This document shows, one piece after another, positions 21,340 through 32,755 of a stretch of 64,000 nt of DNA. The position numbers and the translations under genes were made by a program. The DNA is from Prunus persica (taxonomy: Eukaryota > Streptophyta > Magnoliopsida > Rosales > Rosaceae): the NCBI RefSeq assembly GCF_000346465.2, contig NC_034011.1, forward strand, positions 13,949,339 through 14,013,338, given 5' to 3'. Each line of letters begins with the position of its first letter. Within the stretch, counting starts at the first letter, position 1. The notes beneath the pieces are model-generated. The model saw nothing but the letters and a program-made list of their open reading frames with translations, made no database searches and was not told the DNA's origin.

Positions 21340-22790
21340 TGCCTTTTATGAATTTAAAGAATCAACTAGCCGATATTCTGACTAAAGCAGTTTCAAGTAA
21401 GTTGTTTTATGACTCACTTGACAAGTTGGGTATTAGAGATATCTATGCTAGGGGTGGGCAATTAAACTGAAGAATCGGCCAACCAAACCAAATCGGGCCA
21501 AAACAAACCAGAAAATGAATGTTACGGCTAGCATTTGGAAAATGTTGGGTGAGTTTATTAATGATTGGAATCTTAGACTAAAAAACAGAAAAAGGGCTTG
21601 GAGTTGGGCTTGAAAGCCTTGGAAGAAAACTTGGGGTTGAAGAAGGATTAGGCTTGGAGAATAAATTGGGCTTGGGTTAATTTTATATAAATAATAATAT
21701 ATATATGTTTAAGTCGGTCCAGTTCAGCCTGATTAGATTTTTGGGAGTGTCAAATCAGAATCTGAATCGATCAAAACCGGTCTGGTTCAATTTTTTAATT
21801 GTTGTAGACTTTTTGGTCTCTTATCTCTCTAATCCCTTGTGCATATGGTTTTTTTTTTCTTTTTCTAATCCTCGTTTATGTGTTTCTTTTGATGTTGTTA
21901 TTTTACATACTTTAGGTTTCACCTGTTCCTCCTCATTTATTTTTTCTTTTTCATATTTATTTTTGGTAGCAGGTTTGTGTTGTTGATTTTTATGTATCGC
22001 TCATTTAATGTGTTGATTATTGGATGCTTTTTGAAATAGGGGCTATTCAGTGAAGTTTTTGTGAAGAAAAGGGCAAGAGCAGTGAAATTTTTCTAAAAAA
22101 GATGGAGCAGTTGAATATTATTTTCTAGTAATTTGGTTGTAATTAAATATGATTTTCCAGGATTTTGGTTGTAATTAAATATGATTTATTATGTATTTGT
22201 TTCTTGTTGGGATGTAAAATTAAATTGTTTGATGTATTCAATTTGGGATGATTGCATAGAAATTGAGCCAACTGACTCTTTAAGCCCAAAATTTGAAAAC
22301 ATGTATTTGGGCTTGAAGCTTGAAAATTCCCAAAAAAACGAGAAAAAAACTCAGTTGGGCTTGTTTGCCAGTCTAAACCGGGATTGGAACCAAATTGAAT
22401 CTGAACCAGTTTGAATTGGTTCAGCTTAGTAATTAGTTTTCATTAGAACCAGACCGAATGAACAGTACATTTTTGGTGTTAGATTTGGCTGAGAACTAGA
22501 TTGAACTAGATCATGCCTAGTGCTAATCTATACACCAACTTGAGAGGGAAGGTTGAAGTGCGTACTATTTAGGATATAATTTATAAGTTGACCAAATTGT
22601 AATTACTTACTCAATTGTAATTAGGATTTATAGTATAATTCTTTCCTTGTCAGAGAGGTTTATGTACCCTATATATAGACCTCCATTTGGAGAAGAATAC
22701 ACATTCAGAATTACCAAAATACAATCTCTTTTTTATATCCTCTCTTATTTTCTTTTAAAAGGTGACTTCTAATTGAGAATAAAAATGGAA
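21340..22790 (+). mobile_element. 3' end of a Copia element (RNase H tail, PPT, LTR), split by an insert
   Basis: The frame near 21355-21450 reads NQLADILTKAVSSKLFYD then LDKLGIRDIYA, the usual C-terminus of Copia pol. The continuation appears after the inserted DNA: about 22520 (gtgctaatctatacaccaact) followed by the polypurine tract GAGAGGGAAGG at 22542-22552. The LTR follows, with ctatatatagacc as a likely TATA box near 22668-22680 and an end near 22750-22790. The rest of the element is absent. Confidence 0.7.
21452..22519. mobile_element. Possible non-autonomous hAT-like insert
   Basis: The DNA interrupts the Copia tail. It begins TAGGGGTGGGCAATT, a start shared by many plant hAT-type non-coding elements, and contains scattered aaccggtctggttcaa-like text common in them. 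The right end (gatcatgccta) gives only a weak inverted match, and tatgcta/catgccta flanking the insert would be an imperfect 8-bp duplication. No transposase frame is present. Confidence 0.35.
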
Positions 22791-23056
22791 TATAACACAT
22801 TTTTATTGCTTTTTGTGACATAATTATTGGTAAGATTCAATTTCTTATACCATGGTAGTTTATATTACACATGACACATTTATTTATTTTTTAAGACACT
22901 TGATATTGGAGGAGGGAGAATCAAATATACCAAATATATCAAAAATCATATTGAATATTCATTACAATTATAATTGTCCTCGACGAGGTTTCATATTTTG
23001 AAACCATCATCTACACTATTTCTTAATATATGCAACCAAACAATCATTCATCCACT

Positions 23057-23992
23057 AACTCAAGCTTTGATCTAGCCGCATCTGATCTCCTTTCTCCTTG
23101 CTGACAACCAACTGCGAGGAAGCTAAGGGGGGGAGGTGGCCACTGCACCTCCTCCCCTCCGCCCATCTTCCCCTTCCTCTCCTCATCTCCCTTTATTTTT
23201 CTCTCATATTTTCCTTTCCTCTTATCATTTCTTCTCCTCCCCTTTCCCTCCCCAGATAGTCTAGATCTGTTTGGATCTAGGTCTATTTGTCAGTTTGTTT
23301 TGTTTGATTATTTTTGTAGTGTTCCAGGTGACTGATGTTATCTTTGTCTCGGTAGCGGCGACAGTAGTGAAACCTGGTGGCTGATGTTCTGTCTCTGTTT
23401 TAACGACGACGGCAGCAGCGACGCTGGTGGTAGTTGTTGGCATGTGGTGTTCTTCTTTACTCTGCCAACCGAAGAACTATGCTTGGTCACAGGAGGTTTT
23501 CTTTGTCAGGTTCTGAGTTGAAGTGAAGTGCTTCTCATGGGTCTTTTTACTGTTGTTTTTGTGTTCGTCCTCCGTGTTCTCTCCTGGTTTTTGCTATGGT
23601 ATGACTTACAGTTTGTATGGGTGTCAAAGGACTATGATTTTGCTCATAGAAGGCTTTTTTTGACAATTAGGATGTTCTGCTGTCCTCTCTTGTAGGTTTA
23701 CTATTTGGGGTTTCTACTGTCCTCTCATGTGGGTTTACTGTGTTGGTCTCTAGTTGCGGTTCTAGTCGGAGGTCTTTGTATTAGGTTTTGTTTTTGATTT
23801 GTTCTTTTATTGTAATGGTCCAAAGTGACCTGAATTGGACTCTCCTGTTAGTCAATGACATGTGTGGTATTCTTTCCTCCTCTGAGATTTGTCTCATGTT
23901 TTAACGAGGCCACTGTATCATGTCGCTCTTTGTACGTCTGTGGTTTTATGAATGAATTTCTCCTTCTCCAAAAAAAAAAAACTCAAGCTTTG
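23057..23992 (+). mobile_element. LINE-like retrocopy with poly(A) and 13-bp target duplication
   Basis: AACTCAAGCTTTG occurs at 23057-23069 and again at 23980-23992, directly after an A11 tract. The roughly 900 bp between has a C/G-rich start, a T-rich middle, and an end with tgtacgtctgtggttttatgaatgaatttc before the poly(A), like plant LINE 3' ends. No RT or endonuclease frame is present, so it is internally deleted or a non-autonomous relative. The identical flanks suggest fairly recent insertion. Confidence 0.75.
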
Positions 23993-24430
23993 TTTTCCTT
24001 TTGAAAATCTTTCAATAACTCAAAAACATAGATGAACTAAATTTAAATTGAAACAAGTACAAACATCTCTTATAAATCGAAACAAATTGGGCAATCAATA
24101 AGTAAATTGGAGGAGTGCTTGCTAGCTACTTTTTTTTCCCTTATTAATTTATGTCATATGTATTTCATTAATAAGTAAATATATTTATTTAATGCAAAGT
24201 ACTAATATTTGTTTTCAGATAAACCGCAGAGCATCAACAATCTCTTCAAGAAGGAAAAAAAGTTGATAGTAGCCCATTTCAGATAAACCGCAGAGCACTC
24301 AACAATCTCTTCAAGAAGGAAAAAAAGTGATAGTAGCCCAACCTAGACCATCTCCATCTTCTTCAAATTTCCCAAAACAGAGCAACCACCATTGCTTCAT
24401 AAGTTTGTTTTACACACCAAAAGAGAGAGG
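23993..24430 (+). promoter_or_regulatory. 5' flank of DRB4-like copy A with a 64-bp tandem duplication
   Basis: Homology to the other arm begins at about 24130. A unit beginning cagataaaccgcagagca at 24216 is repeated at 24280 (64-bp period) and includes caacaatctcttcaagaagg and agtagcccaa. Copy B has a single version (near 63820). The second unit ends about 85 bp before the ATG, so the duplication probably lies in the promoter or 5' UTR. Confidence 0.7.
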
Positions 24431-27400
24431 ATGTACAAGTCGAAGCTGCAGGAGCTGTGCCAGCAGAGGAAATGGCGCTTGCCCAAGTACAACGCCACAA
24501 AGCTTGGCCTCGACCACAACCCTCGCTTCTCAGCCTCCGTCACCATCAACAGCGTCGCCTTCGACACGGTGCAACTCTTCAGCTCCTCCAAGGAAGCCCA
24601 AAACGACGCCGCTAGACTTGCCTTCGCTCACTTCTCTGATCCGCAACCCAGACATACCAATCGCAGTCCCAGCCCCTCATCATTCCCTCAACCTTCTCTT
24701 CCCGCTTCCTCAGGTAAAAGGGTTTTACCTTTAATCTTTATGCTCTATTTGGTTGCTTTAAGTTGTTATTTCTTATTTTTCTTGATGTTTTTCTATCTGA
24801 TGCTCTGTTTGGTAGCTCAGTGGAAATAAATTTCTTGTGTTTTATTCTTTTCTATTTTACTTTAATTTATAACGGATCATTTTATCTTCTTTTTTTTTTT
24901 TTTTTCTCCTGAGCATTGGATATTTGGGCTCTCTATTTGGATTCAATAATTTTGTCTTGATGTGATCTTACAAGAATCAGTTCAAGTATCTTATGGGTTG
25001 TATTATTCCAGCACTTCCTTCAACAACGAGCATCAATTTGACTGATACACATGACACAAAACAGACATTGCAACCAGAGATTCAAGAAACACATGAAAAT
25101 TCTTACGTGCCAGTTGAGTTCAGTGGTATAGCATCAGGTGGCAATTCTCAAGCGAATGGCAGCACATTGGGTATTGAAGATGGTAATCGATTGAGAGGTT
25201 AAAAATTTTCTCTGGACACACTCTCTTTACTATTAATGATTGTAGGAACTGAGCCCCCAAATAATTTTTTTAATCTTAATAGTAGAGCTAGCTTTTTTAG
25301 AAACTGTTGAAATTAACTCAGAGTTTGAAGGATTTGTGAAAAAGAAATGGCACATAAAGTATATAATGCCTTAAACTCTCTGTCTTGATGTGATCTTATA
25401 AGAGTCAGTTCATGTATCTTATGGGTTGTATTATTCCAGCACTTCCTTCAACAGCGGGCACCAATTTGACTGGTACACATGGCACAAAACAGACATTGCA
25501 ACCAAAGATTCAAGAAACACATGAAACTTCTTACGTGCCAGTTCAGTTCGGTGGTATAGCATCAGGTGGCAATTCTCAGGCGAATGGCAGCACATTGGGT
25601 ATTGAAGATGGCAATCGATTGAGAGGTTAGAAACTTTTCTCTGGACACAGTCTCTTTACTTTTAATGATTGGAGGAACTGAGCCCCAAAATAAAAAATTT
25701 CATCTTAATAGTAGAGCTATCTTTTTTAGAAACTGTTGAAATTATACTCGGAGTTTGAAGGATATGTGAAAAAGAAATGGCACAAAGTATGTAATGCCTT
25801 AAACTCTCTGTCTTAATGTGATCTTATAAGAATCAGTTCATGTATCTTATTGGTTGTATTATTCCAGCACTTCCTTCAACAGTGGGCACCAATTTGACTG
25901 GTACACATGACACAAAACAGACGTTGCAACCAAAGATTCAAGAAACACATGAAACTTCTTGCGTGCCAGTTGAGTTCAGTGGTATAGCGTCAGGTGGCAA
26001 TTCTCAGGCGAATGGCAGCACATTGGGTATTGAAGATGGTAATCGATTGAGAGGTTAGAAAATTTTCTCTGGACACGTTCTCTTTACTATTAATGATTGG
26101 AGGAACTGAGCCCCCAAATAAAAAATTTCATCTTAATAGTAGAGCTAGCTTTTTTAGAAACTGTTGAAATTATACTCTGGGTTTGAAGGATATGTGAAAA
26201 AGAAATGGCACATAAAGTATAAAATGCCTTAAACTCTCTGTCTTAATGTGATCTTATAAGAATCAGTTCATGTATCTTATGGGTTGTATTATTCCAGCAC
26301 TTCCTTCAACAGCGAGCACCAATTTGACTGGTACACGTGACACAAAACAGACATTGCAACCAAAGATTCAAGAAACACATGAAACTTCTTACGTGCCAGT
26401 TGAGTTCAGTGGTATAGCATCAGGTGGCAATTCTCAGGCGAATGGCAGCACATTGGGTATTGAAGATGGTAATCAATTGAGAGGTTAGAAAATTTTATCT
26501 AGACACATTCTCTTTACTATTAATGATTGGAGGAACTGAGCCCCCAAATAAAAAATTTCATCTTAATGGTAGAGCTAGCTTTTTTAGAAACTGTTGAAAT
26601 TATACTCGGAGTTTGAAGGATATGTGAAAAAGAAATGGCAAATAAAGTATATAATGCCTTAAACTCTGTGTCTTGATGTGATCTTATAAGAATCAGTTCA
26701 TGTATCTTATGGGTTGTATTATTCCAGCACTTCCTTCAACAGTGGGCCCCATTTTGACTGGTACACATGACACAAAACAGACATTGCAACCAAAGATTCA
26801 AGAAACACATGAAACTTCTTACGTGCCAGTTCAGTTCAGTGGTATAGCATCAGGTGGCAATTCTCAGGCGAATGGCAGCACATTGGATATTGAAGATGGT
26901 AATCGATTGAGAGGTTAGAAATTTTCTCTGGACACATTGTCTTTACTATTAATGATTGGAGGAACTGAGCCCCCAAATAAAAAATTTCATCTTAATAGTA
27001 GAGCTAGCTTTTTCAGAAACTGTTGAAATTATACTCTGGGTTTGAAGGATATGTGAAAAAGAAATGGCATTTAAAGTATTAATGCCTTAAACTCTCTATC
27101 ATCTGCACATAGTTTTAACTTTGTCTTGATTATCAAAATGTTATTGAATGACAGACAACTTATAATCTTTCAATATGGGGTGTAGATATACAGCATTTGT
27201 ACAAGAACCAACTGCAGACTTATGCACATAAGAGAAATCTTCTTCTACCTGTGTACAGTTGTGAGCGGGAGGGTCCGCCTCATGCCAATCGTTACAAGTG
27301 TAGGGTAACAATTGATGAACATACCTATGAGGGTCAAGAGTTTCTTCCTACAATGAAGGAAGCTGAACATGCAGTTGCAAAAGTTGCTTTGATGTCCCTG

Positions 27401-29908
27401 TTGCCAAATGGAATACAAGAGGTGGCCAATTTTATTTATATTCTCTGCATAATTTTCCCATTTTCTGATAGTATAGAGAATCTCTAAATATATCTCGTGT
27501 CTTTGTGGTTCTCCTTTTCCTACCCTAGGATTATATCGGTTTATACAAAAACGTTTTACAAGAATTAATCCAGAAAGAAGGTTTTTCTATGCCAGTCTAT
27601 AGCACAAAGAATTCTGGCGAAGTTCATGTGCCAATTTTTGTTTCAACTGTGGAGATAGAAGGAGAAACTTTTACAGGTTCAGAAGCAAGAAGCAAGAAGC
27701 AGGCAGAGATGAGTGCGGCAAAGGTTGCTTACCATACCTTGAGAGAGCGTAAGAGTATTTTTCTTCAACTTACTAGCTCCAAATTTGTGTTAACCCTAGG
27801 GTATTTCTTTGTAATTTATTACGATGTTGTCTCTTTGGAAGTGTAAGTGCTTAAAGGAGGTTAAGTTTCTTCTATTATTTTATCCCATAAAGTTTTATTT
27901 CTTATAAAATAAAATAAAACTTAATATCATCATTTATGTAAATTTGTTTCCTCAATTCATTTGTTAGTCAAAGTACATGCGATATATTTCCTATAGGTTT
28001 ATGGAGTTCTTTCAGTTTCATGTTTATTTTCAGTAATTATTTTATAAAATAATGCCATCACATGATGTGCGTAGTAAGACCTTTTTAATTCAAAAATAAT
28101 ATCTGATGATCTAGGGAAATAAAAACTTACACATCCTCACACTCGTTCAGGTAAGTCAAGTAAGATCCCTTTGGTCCGGCCCCCTGCTCAGAAGGGGCTA
28201 GAAATGCCAGAGATCTTATCTTCAAGCTTTCAGTCAAACCTAGCTACTGATTTACAAAAAGGCAGGCCTAACACCCCCATGATCGTAAGTCTGAGTGCGA
28301 TTACTAGGGAACAGACGATGGAGAATAGTGGTATTGTTTTTCCTCCATAAGCTCTTTTGTTTTCCAAAAGCCTATTTCTATACTATTGTTGCCATAATGT
28401 CTCGTAATGTCTTTGTTGGGATCATGTCCTTTATTGTTAAATTCTTTTAAATCCAGGCACTATATCTATATGATGATATGATGTTTAATAGAAAGATGTA
28501 CAATCTATTCGAGCATATATGGTTACATCTAAGATATAAGAGGATGTCCTAAACAGATAGCTAGAGATGACATTTTTAAACCAAGCTTTCAAATGTCCAA
28601 AGGAGCCCTGGTTATAAGGAGAATAGCAACTACTCTTTTTATCCCATAACTTGAATTTGTTTTGTGAAAATATTAATATTTACCTTTTGCTTAATTGATA
28701 TATTTTTTTGACGTTCTTTATTTGATATATTTGTTCCATATAACTTCACTCACAAAGAATGCTCTAGGCTGTCTCTCATTCATTCAAACTTTTGTGTTGG
28801 AGTTAAGAAAAGATTCAAATTATATACAGTTTATTCAAAAACATGTGGTATACATCACTGTCAAGTATAGATGCTGAAAATATAATTCCAGAAAACTGAG
28901 TTATTGAGTGTAGATTCAAGATTTTGGGATACGTATGTATACTTTGGAACTGCTATGGCACGAAGTGCTCAGATGCAAACAAGTATCAATTGGTGAAAGC
29001 TAATAAAAGTAAAAGCCAACAGAAAAGCAAATTCCCTATGGAGTTCATAAAATGTGTTAAAATGTGTAAATTCCTTAAAAAAAGAACATGATGTACCTGG
29101 AAATTAGAATATGAAAAACAGCACTAAAGTAGAACCTTCCTCACTGCATCAGAAGCAGTATCTCAATCTCTCATTTCGATATCTGGTGATAGTATTGCAT
29201 TTACAACGTCTATCTCGTTTTAAATCAGTGCTGTAAGAGGTACTATTAATTAGCTACAAAGTGAAGTGCCCTCTGTTGACTTTGTTGTTCAGTACTTCTC
29301 ACCAAAAATTCAGTTTCTTAATATAAAGAATCATCCTTATTGTCTCCTGTTGACACAAGATGTATATATATATAGAAGAGCCCACACCCATCATGGCATC
29401 ATTTCTGCACAGGTTTAGCTCAGAATTGAAATACGTTATGAAGATTGATAAAAGTAGATGTTGATATTCGGACATCCTCCCCCTTCTTTTTTTATATACC
29501 CCATAAAAATAATACTGTATTACATAGAGCTTAATGTTTAAATCATTGGCCTTATCTTCTTTGATGGCAGTAACTGCAGAAGGGAACAGTCATCATCCTG
29601 CCACAGTATCTTCACGACCTGATGCTCTTACGACAAGCAGTGGATTCTCGTCTTCTGACATTCTTTATGGCCGTGCACAGGAGTCAAACAGTTCTAGCCT
29701 CTCTGAGTCCCAAAATGGCTCTTCTTCAACTTTGCCTTCTGATACCTCCACTAACTTAGCTATGGACTCTACTCTTGAGCCTCCAGCTAAAAGGAGCATG
29801 TATAACAAGGTTTCTGTTTATCCATACAAGTCAGATATGAAATTTCCTGAGGGAAACACTGTGCTGCCCACGAGTGATGAAAAGTGGGTTGCTTTGTCGC
29901 ACACCTGA
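24431..29908 (+). CDS. DRB4-like dsRNA-binding protein, copy A, 728 aa, with five linker repeats
   Basis: Exons: 24431-24713, five 186-nt exons (25012-25197, 25440-25625, 25868-26053, 26298-26483, 26728-26913), 27186-27421, 27529-27748, 28151-28330 and 29571-29908. They total 2187 nt with consistent phases and no internal stop. dsRBD1 (residues 1-75) starts MYKSKLQELCQQRKW and ends KEAQNDAARLAFAHF. Five 62-residue linker repeats follow (95-404). dsRBD2 (about 405-480) has LYKNQLQTYAHKRNLLLPVY and EREGPPH. dsRBD3 (about 484-556) has LYKNVLQELIQKEG and KKQAEMSAAKVAYHTL. Domains 2 and 3 match Arabidopsis DRB4, the DCL4 partner in siRNA production; the extra N-terminal dsRBD and repeats differ. 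The Ser-rich tail ends KSDMKFPEG...WVALSHT. The donor after exon 7 is GTGGCC, less usual. Expression is not shown by sequence. Confidence 0.88.
25012..26913 (+). repeat. Five tandem copies of a 428-430-bp unit, each with one 186-nt exon
   Basis: Exon starts are spaced 428, 428, 430 and 430 bp. Each unit has tattattccag as acceptor, 186 nt of exon, then ttgagag followed by GTTAG or GTTAA as donor and about 240 bp of intron. The exons are phase 1 at both ends, so any number can be spliced in frame. Each encodes ALPST, then QTLQP-IQETHE, Y/CVPV-F-GIASGGNSQANGST and IEDGN-LRG. Copies differ at only a few residues. Copy B of the gene has one unit, so four are extra. Confidence 0.95.
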
Positions 29909-30137
29909 AGGAACGGATATATAGGCTTTCTCAGTTCCTAGTTTAACGGGTGATGCCTATAGTTTTACTAAGCAAATTGCTTATAATGTTGTTGCTTTGC
30001 TCACATTCATGAACTCTGCTGCGAGTGGTTTGTTAATATACTATAGCCGTTGCCTTTCTGAGTTCTATAGTGATGGTGGTGCTTTGCTTGAAATTCTTCT
30101 GAGTGGAGATTTTGCATTCATTATACAGTGCTGAAGA
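29909..30137 (+). pseudogene. Conserved frame beyond the DRB copy A stop
   Basis: A frame shifted from the CDS reads, after the stop, GDAYSFTKQIAYNVVALL then FMNSAASGLLIYYSRCLSEF, and ends at TGA (30132-30134). The same frame is open in copy B (58964-58776: AYNVVALLPFMNSAANGLL). It may be a lost C-terminal extension or a chance frame in a 3' UTR. I do not recognise the peptide. Confidence 0.35.
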
Positions 30138-31153
30138 AACCATTAAAATTTTGTTTCGTTTTATACCCGGAACTGGAACTGAGGCATGTTCCTGGTTAGG
30201 TAAGTAGAATGGGTCTCCAAGACGTTGTGCCTCTATTTTGTAATGGTTGAATGTGCTTAAGAAAAAATTGCAGAAGACTTGTTTTTATGTCCTAAAAATT
30301 TTGCGGTCTCAAGGCTCAACAAAGTGAATTATAATTTCTTTCATTCTACAGAGTTACTAGCAAGGACAGTTTAAAATAAATACAGTTTAAAGAAAGGAAA
30401 CTTGCCTCCAACTCACTTAAAAAGAAAATTGTCATAATGGGAAAAATTCACTCTTGTAATTTGCATATGGATATGAAATCAACATTATTTTTGGTGGATT
30501 AATTTCCTCCAACTCTCACATACAGCTTCTCCACTAATGTAATTCCTTCACTGCAAACTGCCCAAAAGTTCTCCTCATTTTGATGGAAGAACTAAACAGA
30601 GACCTCCAAGGGATTTATAACAAGAAGCAATCTCATATAAAGCTTCCTCAAGATGGATTAGTGTGATAGGCAAAAGTAGCGTGAAGCTTGTACTAGTTTG
30701 ACTACGTAGAACTTAAAGTTCAATTATGGTTTTTTTGTTTTTGTTTTTGTTTTCTTTTCACGTTTGAGTTGGACAAGGTGGGCTCAGTTTTCAGGTTGAG
30801 TCTAATTGCCTTCATAAATAGGAATTTTGTTTTTCCTTTTTACCCCTCTGCTAATTATTCTACCTAGTCTTAGGCACGAGTCGGAATGGTAGATGGCTCA
30901 ATCCGTTAACCGTCATCTAGGCTTAGGCACATTCATGAATTCTGTTGTGAGCGGTCAGTTACCAGATAGTTCGGTTCGGGTTGGTTTGATAGGCTGATGA
31001 TACCATTTAAAATAAAAAAAAGACATACTAATTAGGTAATAAAAAATACAATTTATAACCATTTTCACATAACATAAATTCCTGAACAAGTACTCAAAAA
31101 AAAAAAAAAATTTATTTTTTTATTTTTTTATAGAACCAAATCATAACATTGCA
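30138..31153. other. Distal part of arm A, no gene
   Basis: Downstream DNA shared with 57836-58770 in the other arm. It is AT-rich, with no coding sequence recognised. An A-rich/T-rich tract at 31096-31131 marks the junction with the next unit and could be the poly(A) tail of the minus-strand RNase H relic. Confidence 0.6.
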
Positions 31154-31639
31154 TTAAGAAGTAAGGATAACATCATCAGTAACAATGAGAGATAACCATT
31201 CAAGTCCGTCTTCCAACCAAACTATAAGGTCTAAAATAGAAAGTGTAAAACATGCAAGACTATGAGCCACATGATTACAAGTACGAGGTCGAAACTTACC
31301 AAAACAACTATGAAATGAATTAGCTAAAACCTGAATTTCATTTACTAAAATTCCATCATAACTTAAGTCTGCATCACACTGGAAAGCCATCTGTATTGCT
31401 GCTTGTGCATCTGACTCTAAATATATATGTTGCAACCCTAAGTCCATAGCAAGTTGAAGGCCAAATCTGATTGCAAATAATTCAGTGATGTTGGGCGTAA
31501 ACATGCCACACACTGGTTTGGTTGTTGCTGCAATCAACTCTTCACAATCATCTCTAATAACAACTCCGAGTCCTCTCATACTATCATTTGTCTTTAAAGC
31601 CCCGTCCACATTAATTTTAAAAAATTGAGTAAGAGGCAT
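31154..31639 (-). pseudogene. RNase H domain relic (LINE-type RVT_3)
   Basis: The minus-strand frame of 161 aa starts MPLTQFFKINVDGALK and has the plant LINE-associated RNase H pattern: Asp in INVDGA, Glu in NITELFAIRFGLQLA, Asp in YLESDAQAA, and NHVAHSLA near the end. Such domains form the 3' end of plant LINEs and also occur as stand-alone copies. No RT is present upstream, so this is a truncated element. The T-rich tract at 31106-31131 on the plus strand would be its 3' tail. Confidence 0.7.
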
Positions 31640-31799
31640 CTCCTAATTCACCACCAGATTACTACATTCTTAAATCGAGCATGAATACGTGCGATTTGCA
31701 TGACAGAATTCTTTTGCCATCTCATGCATATATTGATAACTTTGCAAAGAACTGGAGTTACATGTTAGATTTCTTTAAGTGTCCATGATTTTTCACACA

Positions 31800-32745
31800 A
31801 TTTGAAATATATAGAAGACACATATGGCACCATCTTTCTTGAGTACACGACCTTTGAACTCATTCAACGTAGCAACAACACGAGCAAAAATGTAGGAACG
31901 GCTTAAGGCTACTGCTCTCTCTCAAACTGTTTCAGCTCTCTTTATGATGAGATTAGGGGTTAGAGAACGTGTCTGATGAAAGCAGGATCTTAAGCTTATA
32001 TAGGGCTAGGTTAAGTCGTCTTTAATCATCCCCAAGAGCTGACTTGACTAACACTCTAAGCCCATCAAGCGACGGTTCACGCAAAAGGAAATAAATAGGA
32101 CCCCTTTAATTGGCTTTAAAACTTTCCTTATTTCACAGAGTTTTGGGCCTCAAGATATAACTTAATTTAAACTCTTATTAAACATGATATAACTTAGTAT
32201 CTAGTGCACCGATCTAAATAGGAATATAACATTCTCCCACTAGATCAAGCACTAGAGCACTAAGCTTTTGTTTTGCAAAAGTTTGATAATCTTTATTGGC
32301 CATGAGTTTAAAACAGTTAAGTCCTTCCCTTCAAGCTACCGTGACAAACGATTAGACAAAATGAATTATAGACAAGCACTGCTCTCCTTTATAAAAAACA
32401 GGCCATGTATAATCACATAATGCTATCTCAAAATAAATGAAGCACCTACAAACGCAAACCTTAACATGTATTGATCCGTAATGTGAATTTTTATGCTTTT
32501 CAGTACACATACACCTTTACGACTTAGCAATAGTCAATCTGCAATGTTATTATAGTATCTCAAAAGAGACCACAAACTCACATACATGAACAAAATGCAT
32601 AATAAGTTTAAACAGCTAAATAGTCAAAATGGTAGAAATTATTTAATAATAAAAAACTATCAACCAAATTAACATCCTTAAATGCAAATCCCTCAATCCA
32701 GAAAACAACAAAATAAACATACTAGAAAACTATCAGAATGGGAAC
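31800..32745 (-). mobile_element. Probable 3' LTR of the minus-strand Copia
   Basis: The segment lies just downstream of the pol stop at 32756 on the minus strand. The expected purine tract is gtaggag (about 32750). On the minus strand, cctatataagcttaag at about 31990-32005 is a good TATA box, followed by a transcribed-looking region. Exact ends were not determined and no second LTR is present. Confidence 0.5.
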
Positions 32746-32755
32746 AATACTCCTA

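Larger units (their letters stand above)
24130..31098 (+). repeat. Inverted duplication, arm A
   Basis: This segment is repeated in reverse complement at 57836-63945. Matching landmarks include the upstream attaattt and atttcatt region (24140-24200 against about 63840-63940), every exon of the DRB4-like gene, the poly-purine 3' region (30420-30680 against 58260-58740), and the inner limit at gaacaagtactcaaaa (31083-31098) against cagtacttgttc (57841-57852). Arm A is longer inside the gene because of the exon array. It lacks a 1.1-kb intron insert present in B. Confidence 0.9.

Noticed and set aside
23261..23443. 60-aa minus-strand Thr/Val-rich frame
   Set aside because: Inside the LINE-like insert and antisense to its orientation; low complexity.
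24327..24734. 135-aa frame overlapping DRB exon 1 in another frame
   Set aside because: Shadow frame of the GC-rich exon; its counterpart in the other arm is not conserved as protein.
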